A program made the position numbers and the translations under genes. Source: Patagioenas fasciata (lineage: Eukaryota > Chordata > Aves > Columbiformes > Columbidae). From it: a stretch of 64,000 bases of DNA. Location of the stretch: NCBI RefSeq assembly GCF_037038585.1, contig NC_092525.1:23518867-23582866 (forward strand), written 5' to 3'. The notes below the pieces were generated by a model. The model saw only the letters and a program-made list of their open reading frames with translations, did no database searches and was not told the DNA's origin. This document shows, in pieces, positions 1 to 13,444 of this stretch (its first letter is position 1; every line of letters starts with the position of its first letter).

Positions 1-167
1 CTGGCCTTGCGAAATCTGTCTGACTCAATTCTTTTGCAGACAGACGGGTGAGTTAGTTTTCAAAGTTTCAGTAAAGCTGCCCCAGTAAGCTGGTGATTGT
101 TCTGCCCTTCAACTGTAAGCTTCACATGCCCCAGGGAGATGCTCTGCCCCCTCATCTAAGGATAGGG

Positions 168-464
168 ACAGACTTTTTAGTACAGACTGTAGTGATAGAA
201 CGAGTGATAACAGTTTCAAGCTAAAAGAGAGGAGATTGAGACTAGATATAAGGAATGTTTTTTTTTTTTACAATGAGGGTGGTGAGACACTGGCCCGAGT
301 TGCCCAGGGAGGTGGTAGATGCCCTGTCCCTGGAAACATACAAGGCCAGGCTTGAAAGGGCTCTGAGCAACCTGATCTAAGTGAAGATGTCCCTGCTCAT
401 GGCAGGGGGCTGGGCTAGGTGGCCTTTAAAGGTCCCTTCCAACCATAAACCATTCTATGATATC
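168..464 (+). mobile_element. CR1 LINE 3' fragment
   Basis: The 3' end of a CR1 retroposon. It contains the decayed end of the reverse-transcriptase ORF (VARVAQGGGR-type region, ALSLETYKARLERAL), the 3' UTR phrase GGTGGCCTTTAAAGGTCCCTTCCAAC, and the terminal ATTCTATGA repeat at about 452-462. The left boundary is approximate. Confidence 0.9.
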
Positions 465-564
465 AGCTTGGCCCATATTCGTTACTGGAGCTGTGGGGAT
501 TTCTGTCAGCAGAGTGGTCAGGTTATTGGTTTAGATGGAGTTACTTCAGTTAGACTTGTCCCAT

Positions 565-661
565 CTTTTTTTCTTCTTTTCTTTTTCCTTCCCTTCCTTT
601 TATTTTTCCATTCTTTCTTTTCCTTTTCTTTTTCTTTTCCCCCTTTTCCTTTTCTTCTTTC
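565..661 (+). repeat. Homopyrimidine (C/T) tract
   Basis: About 97 bp of almost pure T and C with TTCC/CTTTT units. It explains the Phe/Ser- and Lys/Arg-rich open frames over it, which are not genes. Confidence 0.93.
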
Positions 662-1965
662 ACATGCTCTCTGTGTAACAGCAGAACTTGGCTCATAACC
701 GCACGATCCAGAGGTTCCTGTCCCTTCTAGCAGTGTGGGGGGTTGTGTAGAGAAGGATGGGATTTGGTTTCCGTGTGACATCACCAAGCCCTTGGGCATA
801 CTGTGGAGTGTGGGGGGTAGTCCCTGGGCACACCGGTGTACACAGAGCATGTTGTAGCAAGGAGCCAAGCAACAGGAGTGGAGGAAAAAGAGCAGTTGTT
901 GTCTCATTCAGCAATTTCACTTTCTTTCCGATTTGCTTTAAAAAAGTGGTGTTTGTTTACTCATCTGGCAGAAATCCCAGTTCATTGATGTGAAAGAAGA
1001 AATCCTCCTGAAAGCTGTGAAACATTGGTGCGGTTCTTCCCCCATCCAGGGCTGGGAGGCTTGCATCACCCGCCCCCGGACACTGAAATTCTTCTTCTTC
1101 TCGTCCTTCAGAAAGACTTACAAATCAGCATCTCGTGTTGTGTCAGCATCTGGCAGCTTGCCTCTCTCTACTTCTGCCCTCACTGGTAAAATGAAACTGG
1201 CTGTGCTGTTGCATGTCACCCAGCTTGGAGCCATGTGTTTGCTCCTTCTGGGCCAGCCTGCCAAGACATTGATCTCTGAAAACTTTGGTAGTGCTGTGCT
1301 GTTAGCTCAGCAAGGGCAGCATGCTACACAGTCGTGAGAGGCGGCTCCTGCCTTCCCCAGCACTCCCCACCGTGCAGAACCATCTGCAGGGTAAAGCCCC
1401 CTGGTCCCTGTACTGCCCATGCCTGCCCTCATCTCTCCCTGCTCCCCACGGCCTTGCTCAAAGGTGACTGTGCTAATTGTATTCTCACAGCCTTGTGCAC
1501 ATATGGTTTTTAAAGTTCCTTCCTCCCGACTTCCTTTGCATTGCATCATCAAGCAATGATTTTATTTCCTCAGTGCAGTTGAAGGATCACCACCTTACCA
1601 GCAAAGTCAGCATTAGGAAATGATGGAGTTAGGGCCCTGCCTTGCACAACTCCCTGCCCTTGATCACATGCACTTTGCAAGAGGGGATTTCTTCCTCTGA
1701 CAGGAGCGGCTCTGCTGACCTATTTTTTGAAGTATTTCCCTTTTCATTCAACCTTGTGTAACAGTGTACAAGCTGAGTGGGCTCAGAGGCCCATCCAGAG
1801 TGGTATTCTGCCTTACATGTTGGGACCATGATGTATTCTGTTTCTTTGTGTTCAGTAGTTTGTGCAGCATTTCTCTTGTGTGAATCTGCTGCTTTCTGAA
1901 CCTCTCCAACCTTTTAGCTTCCTCTCATGGCAATGACTTCCATAGCTTATTCACCTATTGTGTGG

Positions 1966-2003
1966 AAAAAAAAAAAAAAACACACAAAAAACCCCCCAAA
2001 ACA
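1966..2003 (+). repeat. A-rich/CA simple repeat
   Basis: Run of 15 A followed by CACACA, A6 and C6 blocks. Confidence 0.9.
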
Positions 2004-5000
2004 CTAGAAATCCTTGTTTTCCATTTAAACCTGCTATCTGTCCATTTAATGAGATGCTCATCTGTACCTAAACTTGCTTTGTAAAGAGCAGCAAGCTTGG
2101 CTCCCAGCTCACCCTACAGATGCTTGTGGCTCTGAGGGTCCATGCCAGGCCCTGCAGCTGCAGGGCTCTCTTTGATCTTCCCAGAATGGTGCAACTCATG
2201 GTGTTCCTTTTCTCCTCTGACCACCCATGATCCCAGGATGGAGGCAGGGCTGTGGTGGAGAAAAATCTTTGGAGAAAGGAGTTACCAAACCCCTATGCCA
2301 CTTCTGAGGATATCCCAGTGCTGGGTGTTTTCTGGAGTTTGTAGCATTGCGCCACTTAGAAAAGCAAAAACATCTCCTGTGCAGTGTGTCGTGAGCAAGC
2401 CAAATTGTAAATGCCTGCTGCAACAGCAGCCACACTGTGCTGTTGCCCACGCATCCACAAACACGCTCCAAGAGGACCGCAGGCTTGAGTGGGCGCCCAT
2501 CCCTGGACCTGCCTCTGCTTCCTGGGGACAGGATGCACAGGCGCGTGGTTCATGTCTGAGACACCGTGACCTGCCCCTGGCTGGCTTGATTGATGGGCTG
2601 GGACCAGCAGCAGCCTCTCCTGCTGGCAGGTGTTCCTACTTGGCAGTTTGCAAACCCACTGTGCTGTTAGAAACCCCATGGCTCTGTGTCAAAAGCTCCT
2701 CTGCAGGAGTTTCCTTCTCATGTTTATTTAGCAGATGATTTCTGAGCTATGTTCAGAGGAAGGTGAGGAGGGTGGAAATGCCATGAGGAAAAGCAGGCTG
2801 GGGATCCCTGTTGTGCACCCAAGACAGCCCCTTCTCCTTTCATGCTAGGCTTGCTGAGAGGCTGGGGCAAGCACTGGTTGGTTCTGCCATCCAACACCCT
2901 GCAGCCTCCCCACTGAGCTGGGTTGCTGCCCACCACCTCCACTCGTTTGCTTTTTGCCTTCCCAGACCTGAGCTTCTGGTACAGCTCTCTCCAGCAAGGT
3001 TTAGGAGAACATGGGTCATCCTCAACCCAGACCAGAAGCAAGGAAAAAATCCAGCCGTCCAACTCCTTCATGCATTATCACAGTGAAGCTTGCCAGGTTT
3101 GTGCTTCCCAATGGCTGGGACGTATCCTGTCCAGATCTTGTAGCTTGTTTGAAATAGTAGTGGAAGGTTCCCTGGAACTGTGTGAATGTCTGGTTTAATA
3201 ATTCACAGAAAATTTGTAAAGGTCAAGAAGGAGAAACATCTTCCCCTACTCCTCCTTGCAGACAAAAAGATCAGAGGTTCAGTCATTCCCATATGAAATG
3301 TTTTGTTTTGCTCTTACAATATTTATTTGTTTGGCTTTGAAACAACCTCTGTTAGTTTTGAAATTAAGCCTTATTTTGACATGAACTATGGAAACATTTA
3401 ATCTTGAAAGGCATTAATAGAAAGTTACTGCCTGTGGGAATGCGCCTGCTCTAATTTGAATCCAAATTATGCTAACACGATTCAGTCCAACCTCTCAACT
3501 AATTTTATTGAATTACTGAATTGCATTTGGAGGAGAGATGTTGATCATTTTGGCAGAAATTTAAGGTATTTTCACCCAAATCAAGTATGTTTTCTCAGAT
3601 TAAAAACAGTCATGAACCTTTTCCAAAAATCTAACGCATAAGTGGACCTTTCAAAGGTGTGATGGTTGAGAGACTGTGTCAAGAGCTGCCACTCATCTCT
3701 TTCCACTTTCCCAGTCCCAGGCTCTTCTCTTCATCACCTCCTCCATTGCCTCTCTGGATCTGTTGCTGTATTCACCCTTATTGTCCCAGCTCAGTGTGGC
3801 AGGACTCCAGCAGGGATTTAAACATTTGAATTGCATGTTGCCCAGGTGTCCTGAAAGCTGCTGTGAAGGACTCTGCCATCTGAAACCCGGCATTTTGGGG
3901 TGTTGGCGTTGCTGAGCTCTAGCCTGGGTGGGTGGGCCGTAGCAGTAATAGCTTTCTCCTGAAGTTTGCCCCCAGGAAAGGCACAGGTACTTTCCTGCAG
4001 GTTTTTATTTGACAGGTTTTAGCTTGCCATGTTTTACTGGTGGGAGAGAAGGGTATAGAAATTATGTGTTGTGTCAAATAGATCAGTCAAACTTTTAAGT
4101 TAACCACTCTTTTTCCCAGTGACAGCACTCACAGCAGCCCACACTTGGCTTCTGCATGCCCTTGCCATGACACAGGCATGAGGGAGTTCATTTCAGTAAA
4201 TAGCTGGGAAAACAAGGCAATTCCCCCAAGCACAGCAACACCAGGGAATACAGACAGCAACTGAAGTGCAGCTTACTTGGTATTTCACATCCCACTGGTG
4301 GGTGCTTAAAGTTGAAAGTGAAAGCTAACCCTCCGTATCTACTTACCTGCCTTCTCTATTTACTTTCAGAACTGAAAACCTGATTAAGACTCAGCCAGAA
4401 AAAAAAATAAGCCTTCATTCAGTTTTGTAGCCATAGTGAGGTTTTCTGCCCAGCCCAGAAACTGATGATCTGGCATTACCAGTTGGCACCTGTTGCATCC
4501 CTGTTTAAATATTAGCCACCTCCTCCCACCAATCTCCCCTGGCAAAAGGACAGAAACTTATTTTCCTGCTCCTCTTGTTTAAGGGAGATGTCATTTATGA
4601 GCTTGCAGAAGTGGGCAGGTTGCTGACAGATCCCAGCTGCCCACTCAACACCTGGCATGATGATCTCAATGTGGCTCAGTGCTCTTCCGAGGTGAGGGCA
4701 AGGAGTGGAGGAGCGGGCAGGGAAGGTGCAGCTGGAAAGGGGGAATATTTCTGTTTGCAAATGTTCTGACTTCAGGGCACCCCAGGAAAATGATGTGAAA
4801 AAGGTCTTGTCATGACAAGGCAGCCTGGCAGGGCTGCAACATCCCCACTTGTTCCTGCTGTGATGCAATCCCTTGGAATCCCCCACCTCTGCATTAAAGT
4901 AGGGCTTATTTTTCTTACAAAGATCCAGATGTTTCCCCCATGCATATGAGCTCCCACTCACCATGTTTCCACCACCTGCCAGCACATCAGGCAATATCCA

Positions 5001-8000
5001 GTCCTTAGAAATGCAGGAACATGTCATGCATCTTTTCCCCCCATCACTGCCCAAGCTCATTGGGATGTATTGTAGTTAGGAGCCTCTCTATTCAGCCAAA
5101 AGCTCCCTGGATAGTTAATTTTCTCATCCTGACATGACTCAGTGTGGCTGTTCTCAGAAAATGCCTGTTTCTTCTCACCCTTTTCAAGTTCTGTGGCAAT
5201 GCAGATGTAGGCAGGAAACCACCTAAACCTCCATCCCTGAAGATGCTTGAAAAATCAGGCAAAGACCAGAATTCAGCTAGTGATGTGGGCCTGCATCCTT
5301 TATGAATTTTGCTTTAGGTTCTTTTTTGCACAAGCACCAAAACCAGGTCCAGGAACAGAGACCAGAACTCCAGTCCTAACCTCTCCTTGGCTTAGGGCTA
5401 CAATGGCAGACCAGGTAGCAAAAGGAAGGCTTCAGCAGGGCTTTGCCTGCAGTATCCTATGTCCTGCTGGTTGGAGATGACTGGCCTCCCAAATCAGTAG
5501 GACCCTCTCCAGCCTCCTGGAGGAGGAGGTGTGGGAGCAAGGCAGCCTGGATTGCCCTCTGGAGGGCTCTGTGGGCACCTACCTCTCACAGGGCGGGGAG
5601 CAAGGTTGCCCTCTTGGGGCCAGGGGCCTGGTGTTTGGGGCAGGGAGTGCCCAAGGTGGGCATGGAGAAGAGCCTGGGCCCCATGGTCACCAGCTGTGCT
5701 GGGAGAACCCAAGTTAGGGAGAAGTCCAACACATCATGCCATGCTGTGTGGTTACATTAACAACATATGACTGATTGCTTGGCAGAGGCGTATCCCATTT
5801 TGCGTACATAGCAAAGCAGTGAGTTGTGTAGGAAGTCACTTTGTCGGGCAGAATCATGCTTTGTGGGGACATCTGTGCTCAGTGGGAGGGGACGTTTCCA
5901 GCTGAGGCCATGTGAGGACTGGCAGGGATGAAACAAAAAGCTGTCTCAAAACACGGCAAGTGCCCCATGGACCACCATGGCTCTCCCAACGTGATGCTCA
6001 GGAGCACTAGTGCTAACAGGGCCTTTTAAAGCTCTACATACCGGTCTCAAGCACTGCTCTGTCGTTAGCAGATTAATCAGCACTAGAGAACTGACTCCAG
6101 CCAAGGGCATTTATGAAGTGGCCGTGGTTGCACTGGCTGCTGTCTGAGCTATACGGTTCATGGGTAGCTGCCTTAACCGCCTGTCCAAGAGTGACTTCAG
6201 CACATTGGCTTTTTGTGCTACCTCTTGTTGCATTCATCAGCTGGCTGGCTGCAAGCAGAGCAGAAGCAAGTGAAACTCTCCATCATTTGAACGGTGTCAG
6301 AGCGTTTCCTGCAACCCCCAAGTGGCCAGTCTGGCATTTCAAGCTGTGGAAAACCACCGTGGCAATTCAAGTCCATTTCAAACAAAACTGGGAGACTTGG
6401 CCCGAGGTTCATTTTCCCACCACATTCCTGAATTCATATGCCTTGCTATTTGCTGGAGTTAGTATTACAGGTGTTGTGAGGAACAGATGATATACCTTGG
6501 TATATCTATGTGGATGCTTGAGGATGAAGCAGGGTGTGCAAGTATTGCAAACCAAACTTAGAAATAGCTAAGCTGAGGTGGATGATCTTAACTACTGGAA
6601 GTGGTCAAATATGCATGACACAATACCTGTAACCGCAGTCCCTGCTTTATCAGTCTTAATTAGTTGTTGCAATTTCCTGGGTTTGGAGAAAATGCAAGTG
6701 TGAAAGTATTGCAAGAATTATACTGAATGTATGTGCATTTGAAGTATTTTAACATACTCATGCTGTTGATAAACACGGTCAGGAGGAGGAGAAAAACAAA
6801 GTTTCAGAACCCCGAAGTCTGACTCACTGTGCTCTGTCTGGGACAGAGGGTACAAAACAGCATAAAAAAGAAATCCATGTTGCTCTCACAGGCCATTGCA
6901 GCATCCAGATAGCCCTGGTCTCTCGAGGAGAGAGCTGGTGTAGGCAAAGCCACTCATTCAGAGCTGCACAACAGAATTATAAAGCCAGAAAGTGTTTCCC
7001 TCAGGTGACATTATAGAATGTTTTTAGGCCCAAGGAAAAGGTACACAAGAAGTGAGATTTCTGATATGCATCACTGCTGAGCAAAGCACATTAAGCCATG
7101 TGCTTGTGCACATCAACAGATTCTTTTCTACGTATCTTTCATTACTTAAGAGAGAACTGTGTTCTTATGACTATCTGACTTATGACTTTATCCTTTGACT
7201 AATCTAACTTGGCTTTTAATCCAAATAATTATTATTTTAAACTGTGATTTTACAGCTTCTGGGTATGATGTGTAGTAATTTGTAACACAGCCACTCCTGG
7301 AGCTGTGTAAATTAGCACTTGGCCTTAGGATGCTGATGAGTCAAGGTACGCTCCTGGTCTGCAGGACCCTGAGCACTGATGGGATGTCCACCCCCCAAGC
7401 CTTCCAGGGCAGAGCCCCTCAGGTTATAGCTGCAAACAGCTGTGCTGCCTTCTGTTGCTGTACATGTGCTTTGCCTACCTCTGCACCCGAGCTGTTTTTT
7501 GGTGATTTTGTCTATCTCTGCTCTTCTGATCAGTTGTGTTTACAATATGAAGCACGGCCGACGTTAATTATGCAGAAGTTGTTTCCACTAAGCTCAGGTT
7601 TTAGTTACTGATTCAGTCTCCTCTCTGGTTCTGACACAGCTTTCTTTATGCACCAGTGTTTCACTGATCTGAAATCTCAGACTACTTACGGTGTGCTTCT
7701 CAAGACCAGTGACTCTGGCGTTCAGCTCAGACCATCCCCTCCTGCAGCACAGTCTTTGCTGATGGCCACAACTTGTCTGATCCAAACTGCCCGCAGATAC
7801 CTGGAAAAGTCTGAAGGGTCACTGGAGAGTTCTCTCTCTCCACCTGCTATTGCTTTTCTTTCTATTATACTCACAAACCCAGGCAAGAGGCATGGATGTA
7901 TGTGACTGTACCCAGAACAGCAAGGAGGAGAGTCGGGGCTGCTTTTTGGTATGGGGCAGCTGAGGTCTCTGGCTGCATCTGTGACAGCTTCTAGAAAGGA

Positions 8001-11000
8001 CACTTCTTATTAAAAAAATCAAACGTAACTCAAGGTGTACCTGGGAGATGACTCAAGTTATTGCAGCCAACTGGGATTCAGTGAAATTTTTCTCATGCAA
8101 GTTGAAGCAAATATTTTCCTGTAAAAGGTGGATCTTGCTGGAGACAATGTATAATCTAGTCTGGAGGCTTTTCAGAGATAGTCAGCAGCCACCAGAATTA
8201 GTCCTTCACACAGTTAAGAGTGGAACATATGAAATATTAAAGAAGTTTCTTGTTGACAGGTGTGTTAATGTACTTTGGGTCTTAGGGAAAGTGATGAAGG
8301 GAGAAGCAGATCAACCAGTTTCAAAATGCTGACATAACCTCCAGAAAAGCCTGAAATAAAATCTGATCTGTTCGTCCCCACTGAATGTGTGCATCCTGCT
8401 AACTTTGTGTGCTGGTAAGAGTAAGCCAAATAAGCAGACATTAGCAGTAATCAAAACCTTTAATTAACAAAACAAGACAAAGGAAAGTGAGTCCTTTAAA
8501 CTCCATGAGATAACACCAGTGATATCTTGTCTCAGGGATCTACTTGGTGATGAAATTGTAAGAATGCTTTATACTTTATGAACGAGATCCTATGCTGAGA
8601 TAAATGTTTGTTTATCCCCAGAAGTGTTTCAATAGCAATTTTTTCTTTATAAAAAGAAACAAAACAGGTCACTGGATTGCCCTGTAAATAGGTGTGAATT
8701 TTGCCTTAAAGCAAACGATGAAAGCAATTATTAAGAAAGTTGTATTTGTGCCCACATCAAGTTTTGTCTTGCCCCAAACCTTGTCCTGTTGTCAGCAAAC
8801 CGCAGAGGCTGGAGAAAGTGCAAAACCAGGAACAGGAGCGTGTTTGTGCCTGTGAGCAGCTCCAGCTTGTAATCCCCTTGGGACAACCTTGCCTCATTAA
8901 GAGGCAAGCAATGTTACAGAGGGTTGGTGCTAGCTGTCATATTTAAAAGGTAATTGTGCAAGGCTTTGCATCAAGAGGAGGAAGCAAGTGTTTGAGTAGG
9001 CAGTGATTGTATTTAGGTGTTTGCAGAGGTCCAGTTCACAGAGCGTGGGCACCCAGAAGAAACACTCCTTTAGTCCTGTCTTCTGTCTGTCCTACCCCAT
9101 GGTCCCAAAGTCCTAAGCACAATCCACAGACTTGCTACTACCATCACATCTCTTCTGAGCTCTCCTTCCCAGTGCTTCCCTGGGCTTTCTGCCGAGTGTC
9201 CTTCCCCCGCATTCAGCTCCCCTGGCAAGGGTCAGTCCGTCCCACTGCCCCCTTCTGCCTTGGCCTCTGGGTTTTCTCATTCTCCGGCTCCAGGTTCCCG
9301 GTGCGGTGAGCACAGTGAGCCCTGCCAGCACAGCACGTGCTGTGCCTCCAAGCTATGTTTTGCCCCAGAATGCTGAGCAGCTGCCAGCAAGTGAGCTCAC
9401 TGCTTGGCACCTTAAAGAGGAGACATGCCTTCAGCCCCTGCTCTGCTTGCCCAGGTTGCTACCCTTTACAGCCTTCCTCATCAGCTTAGAGAACCAAGCA
9501 AATAAGCCCTCTCAGGTCCTCCCTGCCCTTAGGGCATACAAAGCTGCAAATGATAAATCTTTCTGCAGCTTTCTTGCAACTGTCCCTTTCTGGCCTGGTA
9601 CCAACTCCCCTTTTCCCAGTCCTCAGTAAGTGTTACTCAATTTGCTTTATTTGGTGGACTACCACGCGGCTGGCAGCAAGCATCCCTGGGGCTGGTCCAG
9701 ATCCCTTGGAAAACAGTAACCAACAGTAACCAACCTGCTCACAGAACAGCTCTGCTGGCTGAAGTCAGGGGTGTTGCTGAGAAAAGTCTAAGTCAGCAAA
9801 CCTTCCCAAGCAGTTGCTGCAGGACACTGATTTCATATCGCACTTTCCCAATTTGATGCTTAAATATGGAAACCAAATTTCTGCGCTTTCTGCTGTCTGA
9901 GCTGAACAGTGCTAGCCTTATAGCAGTGGGATCGATTGGACTTTGCCATGCACATCCTGGTTTTCTTGTGTTCTCTCACTGGTGAAGCAGACAGGCAATA
10001 GCTGTGACTCATGTCAGCTGATAAAATATAAGTGGTGTCTAAAAACCGCAGTCCTATTACCCACTATTACTGCTAACCATTTGTGGGAGAAAAGGGGATG
10101 ACTTTTGAGGGAATGTGGAGTGTAGATTAAATGCTTCCCAACATTTGTTCTTGTACCAGTGTAAAGGGAAGGAGCCCCCATCCCACTCTGCTCAGCACTG
10201 CCTTTGGTAGTTTTTTCTCAGCTGGAGCACAAGGGCCCCACAGCTCTGATGGGTGCTGTGAGGCCAGCTCCTTCCCCAGGGGTGACTGTGACTCTTACAT
10301 TACATTTGTCACCCTGTCCCTTGCTTTACATGAGCGGGGAGGTAAGAAAGAGGAGAGAAAAGGGAAGGAAAACATGGTGGCCACCTCTGCAGTTCATGTA
10401 GAAGCATTTGTTAAACCCAAGACACAGCAGTGGCGGAGATCACTTTAGAACTGTGGAGGAATCGGTAACCCTCGGTTGATGACTGTATTCTGAGAAATGG
10501 ATCTCACGGAAAGCCCTGTGAGGGGCAGACCACGAGGTCCTGTTTCAGTGGTGGTAAGCACGGGAAGGGGAACACGCTGTCTCTCCAGAGTTAGGAATCC
10601 CGAACTCCAGAAACTGCCTAGTTCAGCCTTGCACTTCAACACCTCCAGCTGCTATGAGCTTCAAGGGGTGACCAAAAACCTCGGTGCACTGACCTGGCTG
10701 AACAGAGTGGTGAGATGTGATTTCAGCACCTCCTACAAGGCCTTAACAACCCCAATAACAAAAAATAATGTTTCTCATATCAAAGAGAATTTTAATGTTG
10801 TGGAGAACGGGGTTGCCAGATACAAACAGAAACTGATCGTATAGAAGCTTATTGGTGAGGATAGTCAGTCCCTCAAGCAATTAATCTCAGGAATTTAATT
10901 GTTTCAACCTTTATTTCAAGACAGTGTGTGTACATGTACATATGTAGGTCAGTCTAGTTCATCCCAAAACGGCAGAGGAATCAGTGTGTGAAACAAGAGG

Positions 11001-11782
11001 AAAGAGTGCACCCTTCTGAGGTACAAATCCATTTGTGTTTAGGCTTAATCTTTTTTGCTGTCCACACCACTGCCACAGCCTGCCCTGTCTCTGTTAGCCC
11101 ATGATGGGAAGCACAAGCCCTGGATATCCTTGGGGAGAGTGGAAACTGAAACAAAGCTGTAGGGGAAAAAAAAATAAGTGTGAAAATTTCATATACTTTT
11201 CGTACCAGTGGAAATGTCTGCTCAAACACAGGGAATGTATAATTCACCAGCTCCTCCCCTCCCAAGGGACACTGCAAGCCCACAGGTTACGAAGGAAAGT
11301 TCTATTAGCTTTTAGGAAGGGAAACACATTCTTACTTCAGCTGGGAAGCGTGACAATTCCCAGCTTGGGGTCAGAGGGCAGCTGCCTTTGGTCTTGGTGA
11401 CAGGCAGAGCAGCCAGAGGTAAGAGCTAAAAATGTCCCTTGCAGCTGAGGAGGAGCATCCTGCAAGCCAGTCCTGAGATGAGAAAAAAACCTTTTCTTGG
11501 CACTGTATGAATAACCGCTTCAGCCACAGAGGTTTCCCTGGGGCTGTGGCCTGGAAGATTTCCTTAGCTGCATTTAGGAGTGCTCAGCCAGGAGTGGGTC
11601 AGCTGGGGAGCTGAGGCAGGTGGCAGCACAGTAGTTCCTGTGTAGCAGGAACGCTCCAGGGCGTTGGGAGCATCCACAAAGAGGAGCTCAGTGCTGACAA
11701 CCCGAAGTCTGAACCCTCCCAGTGTTTCTAAGAAATCTGAAGTAACATTCTTATGCCTCTAGTATAAATATATAAATACTTT

Positions 11783-11798
11783 AAAAAAAAAAAAAAAA
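11783..11798 (+). repeat. Poly(A) run
   Basis: Sixteen A after a TATAAATATATAAATAC stretch. Confidence 0.9.
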
Positions 11799-12785
11799 TC
11801 ACGACTTTGGAGTGTACAGCCAGCAGTGAGATGTTGGTATGTTGCTGGAGTTCACTGCAGCCAGGTAGTCACTTGCCCTTGAAATCTGCCCGACTTCAAT
11901 CAAACATAGAATAGTCTCTGGTGTGCTCAGATCACATGCTGGCTGCAGCACGGGCAGGGCAGGACTTGTCCTCAGTAGCCACAAGCTGTAAGGAGAAGAG
12001 GGATGTGCAGCCAAGGATTGCTGGAGCAGTCTGTGTCTGACTGCAGCAGGAGCCAGGTGGGGTGTGCTTGGGTGCAGAGGGTGCATACCTGTGTGACAAG
12101 GTCTACTTGGGAATGGGTCATGGGAACCATCTAAATCCTCCCAGAGGAAAGCATATGCAGACCTGCAGGTATCACCTGGTCCATTAGGGAGAACCCACCA
12201 AATCCAGAGTCTTCATGTTTTTCCAAATTTTAATGCGCCTGGATCATTTTTGGGTCAAGCCAGTTTGTGTGTATATGCTTGAAGGGGAGATTGTCCTGCA
12301 ACCTAACTCTAAGAGCTGGTGTCAAGATGTAAACATCCCACCAGGTATTCACTCAGCTCAGGAGTCTTCTGCAGACAGCTGGAATAAGCCAGTGGGCCTT
12401 TGCTCTTAAAAGCTTCTCCTAAAAAGCTCACAGTCGCTGCAGGGCTGGACTTTCTGCCATCCAGTGCAGTCCTATTAGCTCACTTCAAAATACCAGCTTC
12501 CTTTTGTGGCCTTTACCTCTCAGAGGGCATTTATAAGGATCACTGCAAAGGAAGTCCCTTGCCACCTCTTCCATGTCTCCTGCCTTGCTAGGCAAAGGGC
12601 TGTTGAGTGGATCGCTTGTCCTTTTCTAAATGGCTTCCAGGCACTTGAGGTATCTTCCTGATTTACCAGACTTTTATTTTAGCAAATATACAGCATATTT
12701 GTACTATATAAAGATACTGCCAAGTAAAAAGAGAAACCCAGGATTTCTCTGAATATTAGCTAAGCTTAGATGATGTTCTTTGGCT

Positions 12786-12791
12786 TTTATT
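12786..12791 (-). other. Candidate polyadenylation signal for TNFSF4
   Basis: AATAAA on the minus strand, about 290 bp past the TNFSF4 stop. A second AATAAA lies at 12673-12678. Either could end the 3' UTR; sequence alone does not choose between them. Confidence 0.4.
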
Positions 12792-13082
12792 TATGTTCTC
12801 CCCAAGGGCTCCACGCATCCATTTTTTCCAGTGTTAGAAAGATCCATCCTAGGTAGCAAAACAGCTGCACAGAGCTTCAAAGAGCTGAACATGACACGCA
12901 CGATATAAAGCCTGTTTGTCCTGTGACTCATCTGCGTTCCAGCAGAGGCTTTCCCCAGCCCGGAGGAGGGAGGCTGGAGCAGTCTGCCTGTACAAGTGCA
13001 GCCTGTGAGAACAAGCCTCCCACAGGCAAACGGATGGGCAGGAAAGGCTGTACTTTACATCTTACATTTCTTACGTCATCTT

Positions 13083-13444
13083 CTACAGCGGGCAAGTGAA
13101 GGGACCTACTAACACAAGGCTGAACGACAAATTCTCAATGGTGGTGTTGGAGCTGGTGCATAGGGTGATGTTGTCTTGAATAAACAAGTAGAGCACTGTG
13201 GTGAGATGTACTGCAGTGCCGCTGTCCTGGACAGCGGGCTCCCAGAGAGCCTTGCTGGTCTTCTTGTCTGTCTTCCACAATGTCAGCTTCAGTGAGTCCT
13301 TCTTATCCACGTCAGAAAAATGGATTTTGCCCTTCAAGGACAGTAGGTAGAGGCCATCACAGGGGATCACAATAGAACCATTTCTGATCTGAATAGAGCC
13401 TACTTCAGCAGTGAGATTCACAGCTACTCCTTTGATGCTTCCAC
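13083..13444 (-). CDS. TNFSF4: TNFSF4 coding exon 3 (TNF homology domain)
   Basis: The acceptor is TTCCATTCTAG|GTGGAAGC, and the first two bases complete a Gly codon. It codes the whole receptor-binding domain and ends CPL followed by TAG at 13083-13085. An apparent ATG at 13475, upstream of the acceptor, is intronic read-through, not the start. Confidence 0.9.

Larger units (their letters stand above)
465..12672. other. Gene-free stretch left of TNFSF4
   Basis: No exon with family similarity or paired splice sites was found on either strand. It contains the C/T tract, two A-rich runs and one AT-rich block at about 3300-3640 with homeodomain-like motifs. By human synteny TNFSF18 could lie on this side, but no TNF-domain exon is visible here. 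Confidence 0.6.

Noticed and set aside
518-907. Lys/Arg-rich minus-strand frame
   Set aside because: Translation of the homopyrimidine tract.
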